NCBI GenBank assembly: GCA_965225955.1
Contig: CBDDBX010000038.1
Location: 51,648 to 115,647 of the forward strand
From: CBDDBX01 sp965225955
GTDB lineage: Bacteria; Acidobacteriota; Aminicenantia; UBA2199
DNA: 64,000 nt
Reading direction: 5' to 3'
Both the position numbers and the translations under genes were made by a program. A model generated the notes under the pieces. The model was not told where the DNA came from and searched no databases. It saw nothing but the letters and a program-made list of their open reading frames with translations. Of the stretch, positions 9,701 through 18,788 are shown piece by piece (the stretch's first letter is position 1; each line of letters opens with the position of its first letter).

Positions 9701-10036
9701 ACCGTAGCCATTAATTGCTGTTTTGTTAACTCTGAAGCTGTTCTTTTCAGCAACCACAATACCTCTTGTCATTAAGAGGGATACACTCTCTATACCACTG
9801 GATTTCTGAAACTCTTCTGCCAGTTGGGCGGTAAACATGCGTTCTCCGCCAAGAAGAGCAGATTCCACTGACCCACTTCTCATTTCTGCCATTCTTACAA
9901 GGCTGTATCTTACTGAGTCACCTATAATAAGTGCTCCTGTTAAAACAGCACTACTTACCAGAACTCCAAGTACTACAGAGAGATTGGTTTTTTTATAGAA
10001 TCGCAGACTTTGAAAGATCAATCTGAATCTGTTCAT
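6776..10036 (-). CDS. Large FtsX-like (MacB-type) ABC transporter permease
   Basis: A 1086-residue inner-membrane protein, about twice the size of LolC/MacB-type permeases. It has one N-terminal membrane segment (about 18-40), a long extracytoplasmic domain (about 45-480), and a first group of membrane helices ('FFIIAAALILTALLASLSAEQRR', about 497-520, with further helices to about 690). A second periplasmic stretch and a C-terminal FtsX module ('LALGGLGLIIGTIGIGTVL', about 965) complete it. The 'SAEQRRSEHGVLLALGF' and 'NIHERKSELALLMATGF' coupling motifs mark two FtsX domains. It overlaps its ATPase by 4 bp. It is the last gene of the 17-gene cluster. Such transporters drive periplasmic mechanics or export of lipids, lipoproteins or small molecules; the substrate here may be the product of the cluster (inference). 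Confidence 0.85.
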   Translation of the reverse strand: MNRFRLIFQSLRFYKKTNLSVVLGVLVSSAVLTGALIIGDSVRYSLVRMAEMRSGSVESALLGGERMFTAQLAEEFQKSSGIESVSLLMTRGIVVAEKNSFRVNKTAINGYGHGFWKAGNAKSSIPELKEDEVFINQRLAEKTGLNAGDELLVKIRKPNAIPGDMTLTPKESDNVSFRATVKKVLSEDDFGNFSIRNNQVPPYSVFIPISELNKKLDLKNRANVVLFAGNSKKVPGIKVLAGILKNIYTPADISLELKKNNNSIDIVSERIFIDSYIEKNLKHLNPVEVLTYFVNSVEYGDKVTPYSFITAFRTPPEALKELKKDEVVLNRWVAEDLGVKTGDKVKLKYFVPDKGDTLETKDLSFTVRSITDISGYAADGTLMPILPGIVDEESCRDWDPGIPIDLAMIRQKDEKYWEKYKGTPKGFINFDTATTAWANRFGRVTMLRFPAKTDKETLIKDIRSVIDPLKLGFTLVPLKEEGHAAGSEAVDFGELFLGLSFFIIAAALILTALLASLSAEQRRSEHGVLLALGFTPSDIRRVLFTETALIAFIGALPGVVAGIFYNKLVLWFLGTIWRGATGTANLHMHIRVESLIIGFGVSFITALLAIWFTVKKHSHQSISAMAGKSIVLKGRISLNFIIAGILSSGALYLALTFKPQLGKDVSAIFQGIGFLLLGAVIAVYRGVLQKVAASKSSYPSIKRVSWRNIAAGSGRSVTATALIAAGVFTIVSVGANRHTTSMDNLRSSGTGGFSMIGELSVPIKYNLNESSIHGINLKKNKTSFLQFRTHKGDDASCLNLNRISRPTIIATNPEELFKREAFSFAGFDESIPEINRNWRALYGRCRDGSIPAIADMTVIIWGLGKKPGDTVEYTNEKGESIKLKLIAGLKNSIFQGNIIISEENFVANFPSNSGTELFLVDLPADKMETVKAKLASNLEDYGSELTETTKRLAEFNTIENTYLSIFLALGGLGLIIGTIGIGTVLTRNIHERKSELALLMATGFSIETIKKLLIKENLTPFISGITAGTITALIAILPSLLNSGKEIPWIFLITTIALITLNGYYWINRAVTKNCTPDITNSLRNE

Positions 10037-10716
10037 ACTGATGCAACGCCTCCGTTTCTTATTTCAAGTCTCCTGTCCATAAGTCCTGCAATTTCGGATG
10101 AGTGGGTAACTACAATCATTGTTAAATCCTCTTCTCTGTTGAGGTCAAGAAGAAGTTCCATCAGTTTTGCACTTGTTTCTGTATCAAGAGAACCTGTGGG
10201 TTCATCTGCAAGAATCAGTGAAGGGGAGTTAATAAGAGCTCTTACAAAGGCCACTCTCTGACTCTCTCCACCGGAGAGCTGGCCGGGGCGACTCTCTTTT
10301 TTATCTGCAAGTCCTACCCTGTGGAGGAGTCGCTCTGCTCTTTCAGTTATTTCTTGAATATCTGGATTCTTTTTTGAGGGAACTGTCGGAAGGAGGATAT
10401 TTTCTATTACAGTACACTGGGGCAGAAGGTGGTGCATCTGAAAAATGAATCCTGTTTCCCGGTTTCTTATTTTTGCCAGTTCAGTTACTGAAAGATCAGA
10501 AGTGCTTCTGCCTTTAAGGATAATATCACCACTATCTGGCTTATCAAGTGAACCGATAAGGTTTAAAAGAGTACTTTTACCTGAACCAGATGGGCCTGTT
10601 ACAGCTACAGTTTCGCCTTTTTCAACCTTGAAAGAGACTCCTTTAAGAACATTCTGGAAATTTTCACTTCCGGGAATCTGGTAGCTCTTTTTTACATCTC
10701 TTAATTCAAGTATCAT
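10033..10716 (-). CDS. LolD/MacB-like ABC transporter ATP-binding protein
   Basis: A 227-residue ATPase with Walker A 'GPSGSGKST' (about 40-48), a Q-loop in 'IFQMHHLL', the signature 'LSGGESQRVAFVRAL' (about 146-160), Walker B 'LILADEPTG' and switch 'VVTHSSEI'. Length and motifs fit the LolD/MacB/FtsE group, which pairs with FtsX-like permeases. A GGAGG ribosome site lies just upstream and a 72-bp gap separates it from the preceding PQQ propeller gene, so a secondary promoter here is possible. The next gene, a large FtsX permease, overlaps it by ATGA. Confidence 0.93.
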   Translation of the reverse strand: MILELRDVKKSYQIPGSENFQNVLKGVSFKVEKGETVAVTGPSGSGKSTLLNLIGSLDKPDSGDIILKGRSTSDLSVTELAKIRNRETGFIFQMHHLLPQCTVIENILLPTVPSKKNPDIQEITERAERLLHRVGLADKKESRPGQLSGGESQRVAFVRALINSPSLILADEPTGSLDTETSAKLMELLLDLNREEDLTMIVVTHSSEIAGLMDRRLEIRNGGVASV

Positions 10717-10788
10717 TCTATCCTCCGGTTACTACTCTATTAAAATTCTGTATAGGAAATTCTTTTTTTCAAATTTTCTGTTCTACTG

Positions 10789-11943
10789 CTATTTAATCTC
10801 TTTTTCACCAAAACAGTAGAGATATCCATCTTCAGCTCCGACAATAATTCTTCCATTAGTTACAGCAGGGGAGCCGGTTACGGGACTGCCTATCTCATAA
10901 GACCATATTTTTTTGCCTGTTTCAATATCCAGTACATATATTCTTCCATCTGAAGACGCTGTAACTACGCGGGTTTCAGATACAACAGCAGAACTGTCAA
11001 CATCATCAAGAGCTTTGAATTTCCAGATAAGTTTGCCACTGAGTTTGTTGAAGCAGTAGAGAACCCGGTTTCTGGCTCCTGCAATTACATATTCTGATGA
11101 AATTGCAGGGGAAGAGAAGAATGCATCTCCCTCTTCACGATCTTCATAACTCCATTTAATAGTATTGGTTTTTATATCTATACAGAGGAATTGTCCATCG
11201 TAATTTCCAAGATATACATAATCACCGGATACTGCAGGAGAACCTGCTGCATAGGAGTAAACATCAATGCTACTCACTTTTTTGCCGTTTTCTGCTTCTA
11301 CTCTGTGAAGCAGTGCATCACAACCTCCAAAGAGAACACTGTTCTGATATAATGCACCTGTGCCGTTTATATAGTTTTTAGTATCATAGTTCCACAGCTT
11401 TTTTCCGGTTTCAAAATCGATACCGTGCATTTTACTATCATAACAGCCCTGAAGGATAATCACTTTACCGTTTTCATACCTGTAGAAGTTGGCTGATCCT
11501 GCAACTTTTCTTTCAAGATCCGTCTGCCATACCTTCTTACCGTCAGAACTATTAAGAGAGAGAATAGTTCCGTCCTGATTACCTGCAATAATACGATTGC
11601 CTATAAGAAGGGGAGCTGCTTCAAAACCGTTTTCAGTTTTTACTGCCCACTTCTGCTTACCACTTACCAGATCAACAGCATATAGTGAGGTGTCCATTGA
11701 TCCTACAAAAACCATCTTACCATCTGTAACAGGAGAGGACTTAATCTCATCTTTGGTTTTAAATCTCCAGAGACGGGTGTAGTTATCTGCAATTTTTACT
11801 TTAGCAGCCCCTGTAAGTCCTGAATCTCCACGGAATATTTCCCATTTTTTAAAACTTGTCTGCTTGTTATTCTCTTTAGTCTCTTTATTTCCACAGGAGA
11901 TAAAGAGAAGTGATGCAATTATCAGAAAAACCAGTCTGTTCAT
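10789..11943 (-). CDS. PQQ-like beta-propeller lipoprotein
   Basis: A 384-residue lipoprotein. The signal peptide ends in a lipobox 'LLFISC|GN' (cysteine about 17). The mature protein holds about seven to eight repeats of the PQQ/BamB-type blade, with recurring 'SGKLIWKF', 'TGKKIWSYEIG', 'VYLGNYDGQFLCID' and 'GRIYVLD' units. True PQQ-dehydrogenase catalytic residues are not evident, so it is best seen as a scaffold or BamB-like propeller in the periplasm. The start overlaps the stop of the upstream flavoprotein gene by 4 bp. It is one of four PQQ-type propellers in this operon. Confidence 0.88.
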   Translation of the reverse strand: MNRLVFLIIASLLFISCGNKETKENNKQTSFKKWEIFRGDSGLTGAAKVKIADNYTRLWRFKTKDEIKSSPVTDGKMVFVGSMDTSLYAVDLVSGKQKWAVKTENGFEAAPLLIGNRIIAGNQDGTILSLNSSDGKKVWQTDLERKVAGSANFYRYENGKVIILQGCYDSKMHGIDFETGKKLWNYDTKNYINGTGALYQNSVLFGGCDALLHRVEAENGKKVSSIDVYSYAAGSPAVSGDYVYLGNYDGQFLCIDIKTNTIKWSYEDREEGDAFFSSPAISSEYVIAGARNRVLYCFNKLSGKLIWKFKALDDVDSSAVVSETRVVTASSDGRIYVLDIETGKKIWSYEIGSPVTGSPAVTNGRIIVGAEDGYLYCFGEKEIK

Positions 11944-13400
11944 TTTCTGACTCCTTCTGTTCTGAATGAAAAAGCACCGGTAGGGCAGTTTTTAACAACC
12001 TCTTCCAGAGATTCAGTAATAGCATTATTGAGGCTGTAATTGAGTGCAGGAGATATTATAGTGTCGTACCCTCTTCCTTTGAAAGCTACTCCTCCTGACT
12101 CATTCTCTGCTCCGGTTATTCTTACACATATTCCACATCTGATACACTTCCCGGGTTCATAGACTATTTCGGGGTGATCTGTATTTCTTACTATACTATG
12201 TCTTTCAACTGCTCTGTATTTGATAGATTTTATTCCATACTCTGTTGCATATGATCTGAGACTACAGGACTCCTGTCTGAGACATTCACAATGCATGCAC
12301 CTGCTACTCTTTTCAATAATGTCTGTCTCTTCAGCGGTCTCTCTCAGAGCCTCTGATTTTTCTATCATATGCTTGATCTCTTCAGCTTCAGGTTTGCTTA
12401 TTTTTGAATCAAACTCCCGGGAAACTTCTACTGTGCTGTTGCTGAAGTTTTGTGCTATCTTTTCAGCAGCACCAGCTCCTGAAAGAATAGCAGCAGGAAG
12501 TAACATTCCAGGTTTTAGTGAGGCCCCTGCGAAATATATGCGCTCATTTTCTGTTTCTGTTTTATCTCCTGTAGCAACTACTACAGCGTCAAACTCTTTA
12601 AGCACAGCTTCCAGATTACCTGTTTCAATTTCCCTGTTACAGCTGATTTTCAGTCCAGACTGTTTCTCAAGTTCATTGAGTTCATTTTCAACAACTGATA
12701 AATCTATATCTTCTGTCAGGGATCTCAGAGAAGGAGCCACTCTGCTCTCTTTCTCAAAGATCTCTACCCTGTAGCCTTTTTTCAGAAGGTACCATGCAGC
12801 TGAAATACCGGCAGCTCCACTACCAATAACTGCAATATTTTTATCTTCAGATACCTCAAAACTATTTGAGGAGGCCCGGGCTGAAGCCAGAGCTCTGTTT
12901 ATATCCCTTATTTCAACTGCATAATCTTCACGTCCCCTGCGACACACTTTTTCGCAGGTAGCAGTACAGTTACTGCAGATAGTGTAGGGGAAAGGGAGGT
13001 GTTCTTTTAAAATATCAGTTGCAGCACTACTGTTTCCAGCTTCAAGATTGCGGAATACAAGAGGAATATTCATATTGGCAGGACAACCTCTCCTGCATGG
13101 AGCTTCGCAATCACCAACATGTTCACTGAGAAGAAGTTCCAGGGCTTTTTTACGGGCACTGAATACTTCTTCGCTCTCTGTGTCAATTTTCATACCGCTT
13201 TCAGCAATTGAGGAGCATGATGGTAAAAGGCGGCCTGTGTCTGAATCTTTTACAACGCAGATCATACAGGAGGTAAAATGTGGTAACTTTTCCATATAAC
13301 ATAGTGAAGGAATATTAATTCCCATCCCTCTGGCTGCTTCAATAAGAGTTGTGCCTCTGGCTACTCTGCTCTTTTTTCCGTTTATTTCTAATTCAACCAT
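11940..13400 (-). CDS. Fe-S flavoprotein: HydA/NuoG-like N-terminus plus shortened GltD-like domain
   Basis: A 486-residue cytoplasmic electron carrier. Residues about 1-75 are a plant-type [2Fe-2S] domain ('PSLCYMEKLPHFTSCMICVV', C near 66). About 95-165 match the GltD N-terminal 4Fe-4S domain ('CEAPCRRGCPANMNIP', 'CSNCTATCEKVCRRG'). About 186-225 carry a dinucleotide-binding GxGxxG ('IAVIGSGAAGISAAWYLL'). The second Rossmann domain, which binds NADPH in GltD and NfnB, seems missing; only the closing FAD segment remains ('VVVATGDK', 'IYFAGASLKPGM'). The C-terminus adds further cysteine clusters ('CMHCECLRQESC', 'CIRCGICVR', 'CPTGAF'). It starts 1 bp after the NuoEF fusion. Together they resemble the beta/alpha modules of NADH-linked electron-bifurcating enzymes, without a hydrogenase domain. 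Confidence 0.8.
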   Translation of the reverse strand: MVELEINGKKSRVARGTTLIEAARGMGINIPSLCYMEKLPHFTSCMICVVKDSDTGRLLPSCSSIAESGMKIDTESEEVFSARKKALELLLSEHVGDCEAPCRRGCPANMNIPLVFRNLEAGNSSAATDILKEHLPFPYTICSNCTATCEKVCRRGREDYAVEIRDINRALASARASSNSFEVSEDKNIAVIGSGAAGISAAWYLLKKGYRVEIFEKESRVAPSLRSLTEDIDLSVVENELNELEKQSGLKISCNREIETGNLEAVLKEFDAVVVATGDKTETENERIYFAGASLKPGMLLPAAILSGAGAAEKIAQNFSNSTVEVSREFDSKISKPEAEEIKHMIEKSEALRETAEETDIIEKSSRCMHCECLRQESCSLRSYATEYGIKSIKYRAVERHSIVRNTDHPEIVYEPGKCIRCGICVRITGAENESGGVAFKGRGYDTIISPALNYSLNNAITESLEEVVKNCPTGAFSFRTEGVRK

Positions 13401-13401
13401 T

Positions 13402-15771
13402 TTAAAATACCTCTATTGCTCCTCTGGGGCATACCGATTTGCAGGCACCGCACCTTATACATTTACTCTGATCTATCTCATGCTGCTCATAAGGTTTGAA
13501 CTCAATAGCTTCTACAGGGCAGGTTCTTGAACAGAGTGTGCAGCCGATACAGGTGTCACCAACCTGATAGCTTATCAGAGCAGTACATTTCCCCGCAGGG
13601 CATTTGCCGTTAATATGAGCTTCATACTCTTCTCTGAAATGCTTGATTGTCGAAAGCACAGGATTCGGAGCGGTTTTACCAAGTCCGCACAGGCTGCCTG
13701 AAATAATCATCTCACCAAGTTCTTCCAGAGATTCGATATCACCTTTACGACCTTTTCCGTCACATAATCTGGTTAATATCTCCAGCATTCTTTTAGTGCC
13801 TATTCTGCAGAAAGTACATTTCCCACAGGACTCTTCCTGAGTGAAACTCATGAAATATCTGGCTATATCCACCATACAGTCATTTTTATCCAGTACAACC
13901 ATACCACCGGAACCCATTATTGCTCCGGCTTCAACAAGCTCTTTATAGTCAACCGGTGTATCAGCCAGTGATGCAGGAACGCATCCACCGGAGGGGCCTC
14001 CAACCTGTATGGCTTTCAGAGGAATATCATCGGGAATACCTCCACCTATATCCTCAACAATTTCTCTCAAAGTGATTCCCATTGGAACTTCAATCAGACC
14101 ACTTCTTCTTATTTTCCCTGCCAGGGCAAATGCTTTTGTGCCTTTGCTTGAAGGGGTTCCTATTTCAGAAAAATCTTTGCTACCTTTTCTTATTATGTAA
14201 GGAATAAGTGCAAAGGTTTCTACATTATTAACAAGAGTTGGTTTATCCCATAATCCTCTTTCTGAAGGATAGGGTGGTCTGTGCTCAGGCATACCTCTTT
14301 TACCTTCTATTGCAAGAAGAAGAGCTGTTTCTTCTCCACATACAAAGGCTCCGGCTCCTGATACCACATTCAGATTAAAGGAGAAATTACTCCCCAGAAT
14401 TGAATCTCCCAGGAAATTCTTTTCTCTGCATATCTCTATGGCTTTTTTAACTCTTTCCATTGCCAGAGGATATTCTGCTCTGATATATATGTAGCCTTCC
14501 CGGGCATTAATTACTTTTGCAGCTGTTACGATTCCTTCAATTACCCTGAAAGGGAAGGATTCAAGAATCATCCGGTCCATAAATGCACCAGGGTCACCTT
14601 CATCACCATTACATACTACATATTTTACAGGGGAATCCTCGTTAAGAACTGCTTCCCACTTTCTGTGAGTCGGAAATCCTGCTCCACCACGGCCTCTGAG
14701 TTCACTATCTTTAACTATCTCTGTAATCTCATCGGCTTTGAGTTCCAGAACTGCCCGTCTGAGTCCTTTAAAGCCCTCAGCTGCGTCAATATATTCATCA
14801 ATGTCCAGTGGTGCAATAGAACCACCTTTATCAGTAACAATTGTCTGCTGGGGCATTACATATGATGAGTCGCAACCCGATCTTGTATCTACAGAGTATC
14901 TTGTAACCGGCTCCCAGGACTCATCAGTAAGAAGTTTCTCAAGAAGATTACCTATTTTTGCTCCGGTTCTTTTTATGAAACCAGATGGAGAGAAGTGTCG
15001 CAGAACTATTTCACTGAGATCATCTTTTGTAACTCTTCCGTATTTAAATCTCTGTCCAGAAGGAAGAGCAATCTCAATCAGTGGAGCCTGATATGCCATG
15101 CCGGTGCATCCAACGTTTTTGATCTTAACATCCAGTTCAAACTCTTCGATAAGCTCTTTCAGGTGCCTGTTTATTTCTTCAGCACCTGAAGCTGAACAGC
15201 TTGAACAGAGACAGAGTCTTATTTCTCCAATAGACTCTTTCCCTTTTTTACGACTCTTCTTTTTTTCACTATCTGTTTCATTTGCCTGAGCGAGGAAATC
15301 TTTAAGTACTTCCGGTACTTTTGATGGGGTCAGAAAGCCGTAGGTAATATCGTCAATCTGTACTGCCGGAGCAAGCATACAACAACCAAGGCATGCAACC
15401 TTTTCCACAGTAAAGATCCGGTCTTTATCTGTATCATCATCTTCGGGGATTTCCAGGTACTCCTTAAATGAGTTGTAGATACCTTCTGCTCCCATAACGT
15501 GACAGGCTGTTCCTATGCATACTTTTACAAAATGTTTACCTGCGGGTCTGGTTCTGAACTGGGAGTAGAATGTTGATACTCCTGTTATCTCTGCTGGTTT
15601 AATGTCTGTTTTCTCTACTATTCTCTCCAGAGATTCAGCAGGAAGGTAGTTGTACCTCTGCTGAATTGCCTGAAGCAGAGGGATCAGATCTTCAGGCTTT
15701 TTGCCTGTATCCTCAATTATCTGATCTATCTCTTCTATTGTGTAATCCATACTGTTTCTGGTTTCACTCAT
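13402..15771 (-). CDS. NuoE-NuoF fusion with ferredoxin tail (HydB/HndC-like diaphorase)
   Basis: A 789-residue NADH-oxidising module. Residues 8-155 are NuoE-like with [2Fe-2S] ligands C85, C90, C127 and C131. Residues 180-260 are a second thioredoxin-like [2Fe-2S] domain ('CSSCSASGA', 'NVGCTGMAYQAP'). Residues 320-715 are NuoF: FMN/NAD site 'RGRGGAGFPT' (about 359), 'CNGDEGDPGAFMDR', and the N3 [4Fe-4S] ligands C649, C652, C655 and C695. The tail (723-789) has two [4Fe-4S] ferredoxin motifs ('CIGCTLCSRTCP', 'CIRCGACKSVCP'). This architecture is that of HydB/HndC subunits of bifurcating hydrogenases with the HydC part fused in front. No hydrogenase catalytic subunit is in the operon, so electrons must go elsewhere, possibly to the adjacent membrane ferredoxins. 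Confidence 0.92.
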   Translation of the reverse strand: MSETRNSMDYTIEEIDQIIEDTGKKPEDLIPLLQAIQQRYNYLPAESLERIVEKTDIKPAEITGVSTFYSQFRTRPAGKHFVKVCIGTACHVMGAEGIYNSFKEYLEIPEDDDTDKDRIFTVEKVACLGCCMLAPAVQIDDITYGFLTPSKVPEVLKDFLAQANETDSEKKKSRKKGKESIGEIRLCLCSSCSASGAEEINRHLKELIEEFELDVKIKNVGCTGMAYQAPLIEIALPSGQRFKYGRVTKDDLSEIVLRHFSPSGFIKRTGAKIGNLLEKLLTDESWEPVTRYSVDTRSGCDSSYVMPQQTIVTDKGGSIAPLDIDEYIDAAEGFKGLRRAVLELKADEITEIVKDSELRGRGGAGFPTHRKWEAVLNEDSPVKYVVCNGDEGDPGAFMDRMILESFPFRVIEGIVTAAKVINAREGYIYIRAEYPLAMERVKKAIEICREKNFLGDSILGSNFSFNLNVVSGAGAFVCGEETALLLAIEGKRGMPEHRPPYPSERGLWDKPTLVNNVETFALIPYIIRKGSKDFSEIGTPSSKGTKAFALAGKIRRSGLIEVPMGITLREIVEDIGGGIPDDIPLKAIQVGGPSGGCVPASLADTPVDYKELVEAGAIMGSGGMVVLDKNDCMVDIARYFMSFTQEESCGKCTFCRIGTKRMLEILTRLCDGKGRKGDIESLEELGEMIISGSLCGLGKTAPNPVLSTIKHFREEYEAHINGKCPAGKCTALISYQVGDTCIGCTLCSRTCPVEAIEFKPYEQHEIDQSKCIRCGACKSVCPRGAIEVF

Positions 15772-15789
15772 ATTCCAAAACTCCCGACT

Positions 15790-17484
15790 CTATTTACCGG
15801 TAATACAGTAGAGGTATTTTTCACCTCTCAGGTAGATTCTGTCTTTAACAAATGCCGGTGTGGTTACTGCTGGTTCTCCCAGTTTGAGATCTCCAACAGC
15901 TTTATACTCTTTGTCAGCTTCAAATACATGCATTATTCCCTGCATATCCATTACATACACATTATTTCCTGCAATAATTGGAGAGGAGTAGAAACCGTCA
16001 TCAAACTCTTTTTCCCATAACATTTTACCGGTTTTAGTATCAAGGCAGACTACCAGAGCACTGCTTGTTGCAAGGAACAGGTAGTCATCTGTTGCAGCAG
16101 GACTGGCTGTGTCAGGAAGGGTATCTGACCATTCCCAGGCAATGGATACATCCTGAGTTCCATCCTCTTTTTCATTGAGTTTAAGGCCTGCAGTTACAGC
16201 ATATTCGTTTGCTGCAAAGATCATTCCGTTTGCAAACACTGCTGAAGGTCCCATTTCTCCACCCATGCACTCTCTTTCCCAGAGAAGTTCACCGGTTTGT
16301 GGATCGTAAGAGGAGACAGTTTTGCTGTCTGTAAGAACTATCTGGGTTCTTTTGCCTGTATTTACACAGATTGGGGATGACCAGGAGATGATTTTACGTT
16401 TTTTCTCCCAGACAACTTTTCCGGTTCTGCTGTTAAAGGCAATAAGTCTTGCTCTTTCATTCTGGTCATACTGAACAATAAGAAGATTCTTCCAGTTAAT
16501 CAGGGATGAAGAGTGACCATAGTGGTTTTCCGGGAATCCAAGATTCTCTTTCCATACCTTTCTGCCATCCATATCAAGAGCAACAAGATCACCACCAGGA
16601 AATATTGCAAAAACAAGTTTACCGTCAGTACTCATTGTTGAAGGAGCATAGCCTGTGTCATCATGAACTTCAGGCAGTTTTTCCCCTGGAACACCCTTAA
16701 CACTATATGTCCAGAGAAGTTTTCCATCTTCAGTACTGAAACAGTAGACCTCTTTATTAAGCTTTTTGTCTGCACCTGTAATGAATAGTTTTTCACCCCA
16801 GATAATTGGTGAACTGAAGCCTTTTAACGGAACTTCAACTTTCCATTCAACACCTTTTCCACTTTTCCCGTCCCACGATATGGGAGCTTTATCTGTAAAG
16901 GCGATTGCATTGCCTTCATAACCTCTGAAGTTAGGCCAGTTGTTCTTAAAATCCTCTTCTGTTGCTGCTGCAGCTACAGGTTTCTGGAAAACATCATCTC
17001 TGGCGAGTTCAGTCTGAGCCAGAAGCATCCCCAGAATTCCAAGCATAAAGAGAAAAGAACCGGAAATAGTAATCCACCGGCGGGATCTGTTTTTAGCATT
17101 CCATATATCCTGTGGCTCTTTACCGGGAGCGTATACTTTCTTTCTGTATCTTCCTGTGAGATGCAGTGCGCCAAACAGAACAAGAAGAGCACCACAGAGA
17201 ATATAACCTCCTGTTCTTAGCTGCCATTTACTTGTGAAATAGGCCTTTCTTGCCAGAAGGTCAAGAGCTCTTATCTCCTCTTTCAGGGCATCTGATCCGG
17301 GAGTCTCTTTCAGTTTTTTCATAAGAAGGTGAAGAGCCGGACTGTCTATAGGATCCAGAGACTCCATCTGAATGTAATTGGCTGCCAGCATTGCGGACAG
17401 AATAATTGAGAAGAGCAGAGAGGCAATAACTACTCCCTGAAGAATACTAAGGTTTTGTTGGTCTTTCTTTGTCAAATCTTTCAT
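15790..17484 (-). CDS. Membrane-anchored PQQ-like beta-propeller protein
   Basis: A 564-residue protein. Three membrane segments lie in the first 160 residues (about 16-36, 92-110 and 138-155), with a short helical region between the first two. A periplasmic PQQ/BamB-type propeller follows from about 185 ('NWPNFRGYEGNAIAF', then blades such as 'WKVEVPLKGFSSPIIWGEKLFITG' parts, 'GKLLWTYSVKG', 'GKMLWEKEFDDGFYSS'). The 'WPxFRG...' opening is typical of the large family of such proteins in Planctomycetes-like genomes. Its start overlaps the NapH-like gene stop by 4 bp. It may dock periplasmic redox proteins to the membrane ferredoxin (inference). Confidence 0.87.
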   Translation of the reverse strand: MKDLTKKDQQNLSILQGVVIASLLFSIILSAMLAANYIQMESLDPIDSPALHLLMKKLKETPGSDALKEEIRALDLLARKAYFTSKWQLRTGGYILCGALLVLFGALHLTGRYRKKVYAPGKEPQDIWNAKNRSRRWITISGSFLFMLGILGMLLAQTELARDDVFQKPVAAAATEEDFKNNWPNFRGYEGNAIAFTDKAPISWDGKSGKGVEWKVEVPLKGFSSPIIWGEKLFITGADKKLNKEVYCFSTEDGKLLWTYSVKGVPGEKLPEVHDDTGYAPSTMSTDGKLVFAIFPGGDLVALDMDGRKVWKENLGFPENHYGHSSSLINWKNLLIVQYDQNERARLIAFNSRTGKVVWEKKRKIISWSSPICVNTGKRTQIVLTDSKTVSSYDPQTGELLWERECMGGEMGPSAVFANGMIFAANEYAVTAGLKLNEKEDGTQDVSIAWEWSDTLPDTASPAATDDYLFLATSSALVVCLDTKTGKMLWEKEFDDGFYSSPIIAGNNVYVMDMQGIMHVFEADKEYKAVGDLKLGEPAVTTPAFVKDRIYLRGEKYLYCITGK

Positions 17485-18788
17485 TTCTTTTCACCTGAAA
17501 TCTTAATCTGGGTTAATCTATCGTGTTCAACAGGGCAGTAGGGTATACAACGCCCGCAGCTTACACAGGCACTCTTATCCGGTTCATATCCGGCAGGTCT
17601 GCGCCTTAAAGTTAAATTAATCATTTTTATTATGAAAACAATGCCCAGGAAGATACCTATAATCCATCCTCCGGTATTGAATCTTTCTCTTATCTCCACA
17701 GCCTCTTTCATAAGAGTCTCAACAGGTATACCGGAGGCTCTGAAAGTACGACTCTCAAGAGTTGAAGCAACATTGCTGTCAGCCTCTTCCTTTGCAATCT
17801 GTTCTGCAAGCTGAACAGTTTTATTATATTTTGAGAAGCTTATATCCAGAGATGAGAAGAGCATGCCTGCTAAAAGAGAGATCACAGGAAGGGCTATAAG
17901 AAGCAGAGTAAGTTGCTTTCTACCTTTACGTCTGCTCTCCTGGTTCTTTTCAGCTGGAGGAACTACTATTGAATCATCAGGGCAGGAGTTTTCACATAAT
18001 TTACAGTTAATACACTCATCAGGTGTAATGGTGAGATGCTTTTTTGAGAACCATGACATCCAGCCCAGAATAACTCCATATGGGCAGAAGAAACGGCAGT
18101 AGGGGCGGGAGATAAATACTCCCAGAATGAGAAAAGCTATGCCGATTACAATCATAACTATATCTCCTCCAAATCTGAAGAACCCTACAAAGGGATCAAA
18201 CCTGCAGATAAGGAAGGCTGTTCCTGTAGATGCAAAAAGGATTGTAAAACCAAGATAGAGATATGGAATTACAGAAAGAATCTGTTTTAATACAACAGGT
18301 AATTTAACAGGTTTTACTGCTACCAGATCCTGAACTCCTCCAAGAGGACATACTGAAGAGCAGAATACTCTGCCTGCAAATAGTGCAAACAGTATGGGAA
18401 GAGCAAAGAAAACTGCTGCTGAAACCGGTAGTACATAAGAGGAGTCGGATATTGCCAGTACAAGGTTCTGTATAGAACCAACACTGCAGACGCATCCTTC
18501 TCTTATAAATCCAAAATATATTAAACATGCAAGCATCAGACGGAAGATATGCTTTCTTGATCTCTTTTTTAACACCAGCCATGAAGCCAGAGACAGAGCT
18601 GCACCAAGCAGAACCATGTCAAAAATCTCCATACCGGGATTTGCCGGCTGTGGGGTAGTAGTAAGAGGTTGCTTGTATTTAGTTTCAAATTCCGGTTTTG
18701 GAAATCTCTCAATAGCTGCTATCTGAAATGCAGCAGCAAGTACAATTAAAATAATAATAGTTCGTGAAATAAGGCTGTTTCTGGTCAT
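17481..18788 (-). CDS. NapH/NosR-like polytopic membrane 4Fe-4S protein
   Basis: A 435-residue inner-membrane protein with about six to eight hydrophobic segments. It carries the paired cysteine motifs of the NapH/NosR/CcoG/PceC group: 'GRVFCSSVCPLG' and 'SRPYCRFFCPYG'. A cytoplasmic ferredoxin site 'CINCKLCENSCP' and a C-terminal 'CVSCGRCIPYCPVEH' follow. Such proteins pass electrons from quinol or cytoplasmic donors across the membrane to periplasmic Fe-S partners. I chose the ATG at 18788 because it forms an ATGA overlap with the previous stop; an upstream in-frame start at 18884 would lie inside that gene. It sits directly after the NapG-like protein, its expected partner. Confidence 0.87.
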   Translation of the reverse strand: MTRNSLISRTIIILIVLAAAFQIAAIERFPKPEFETKYKQPLTTTPQPANPGMEIFDMVLLGAALSLASWLVLKKRSRKHIFRLMLACLIYFGFIREGCVCSVGSIQNLVLAISDSSYVLPVSAAVFFALPILFALFAGRVFCSSVCPLGGVQDLVAVKPVKLPVVLKQILSVIPYLYLGFTILFASTGTAFLICRFDPFVGFFRFGGDIVMIVIGIAFLILGVFISRPYCRFFCPYGVILGWMSWFSKKHLTITPDECINCKLCENSCPDDSIVVPPAEKNQESRRKGRKQLTLLLIALPVISLLAGMLFSSLDISFSKYNKTVQLAEQIAKEEADSNVASTLESRTFRASGIPVETLMKEAVEIRERFNTGGWIIGIFLGIVFIIKMINLTLRRRPAGYEPDKSACVSCGRCIPYCPVEHDRLTQIKISGEKK

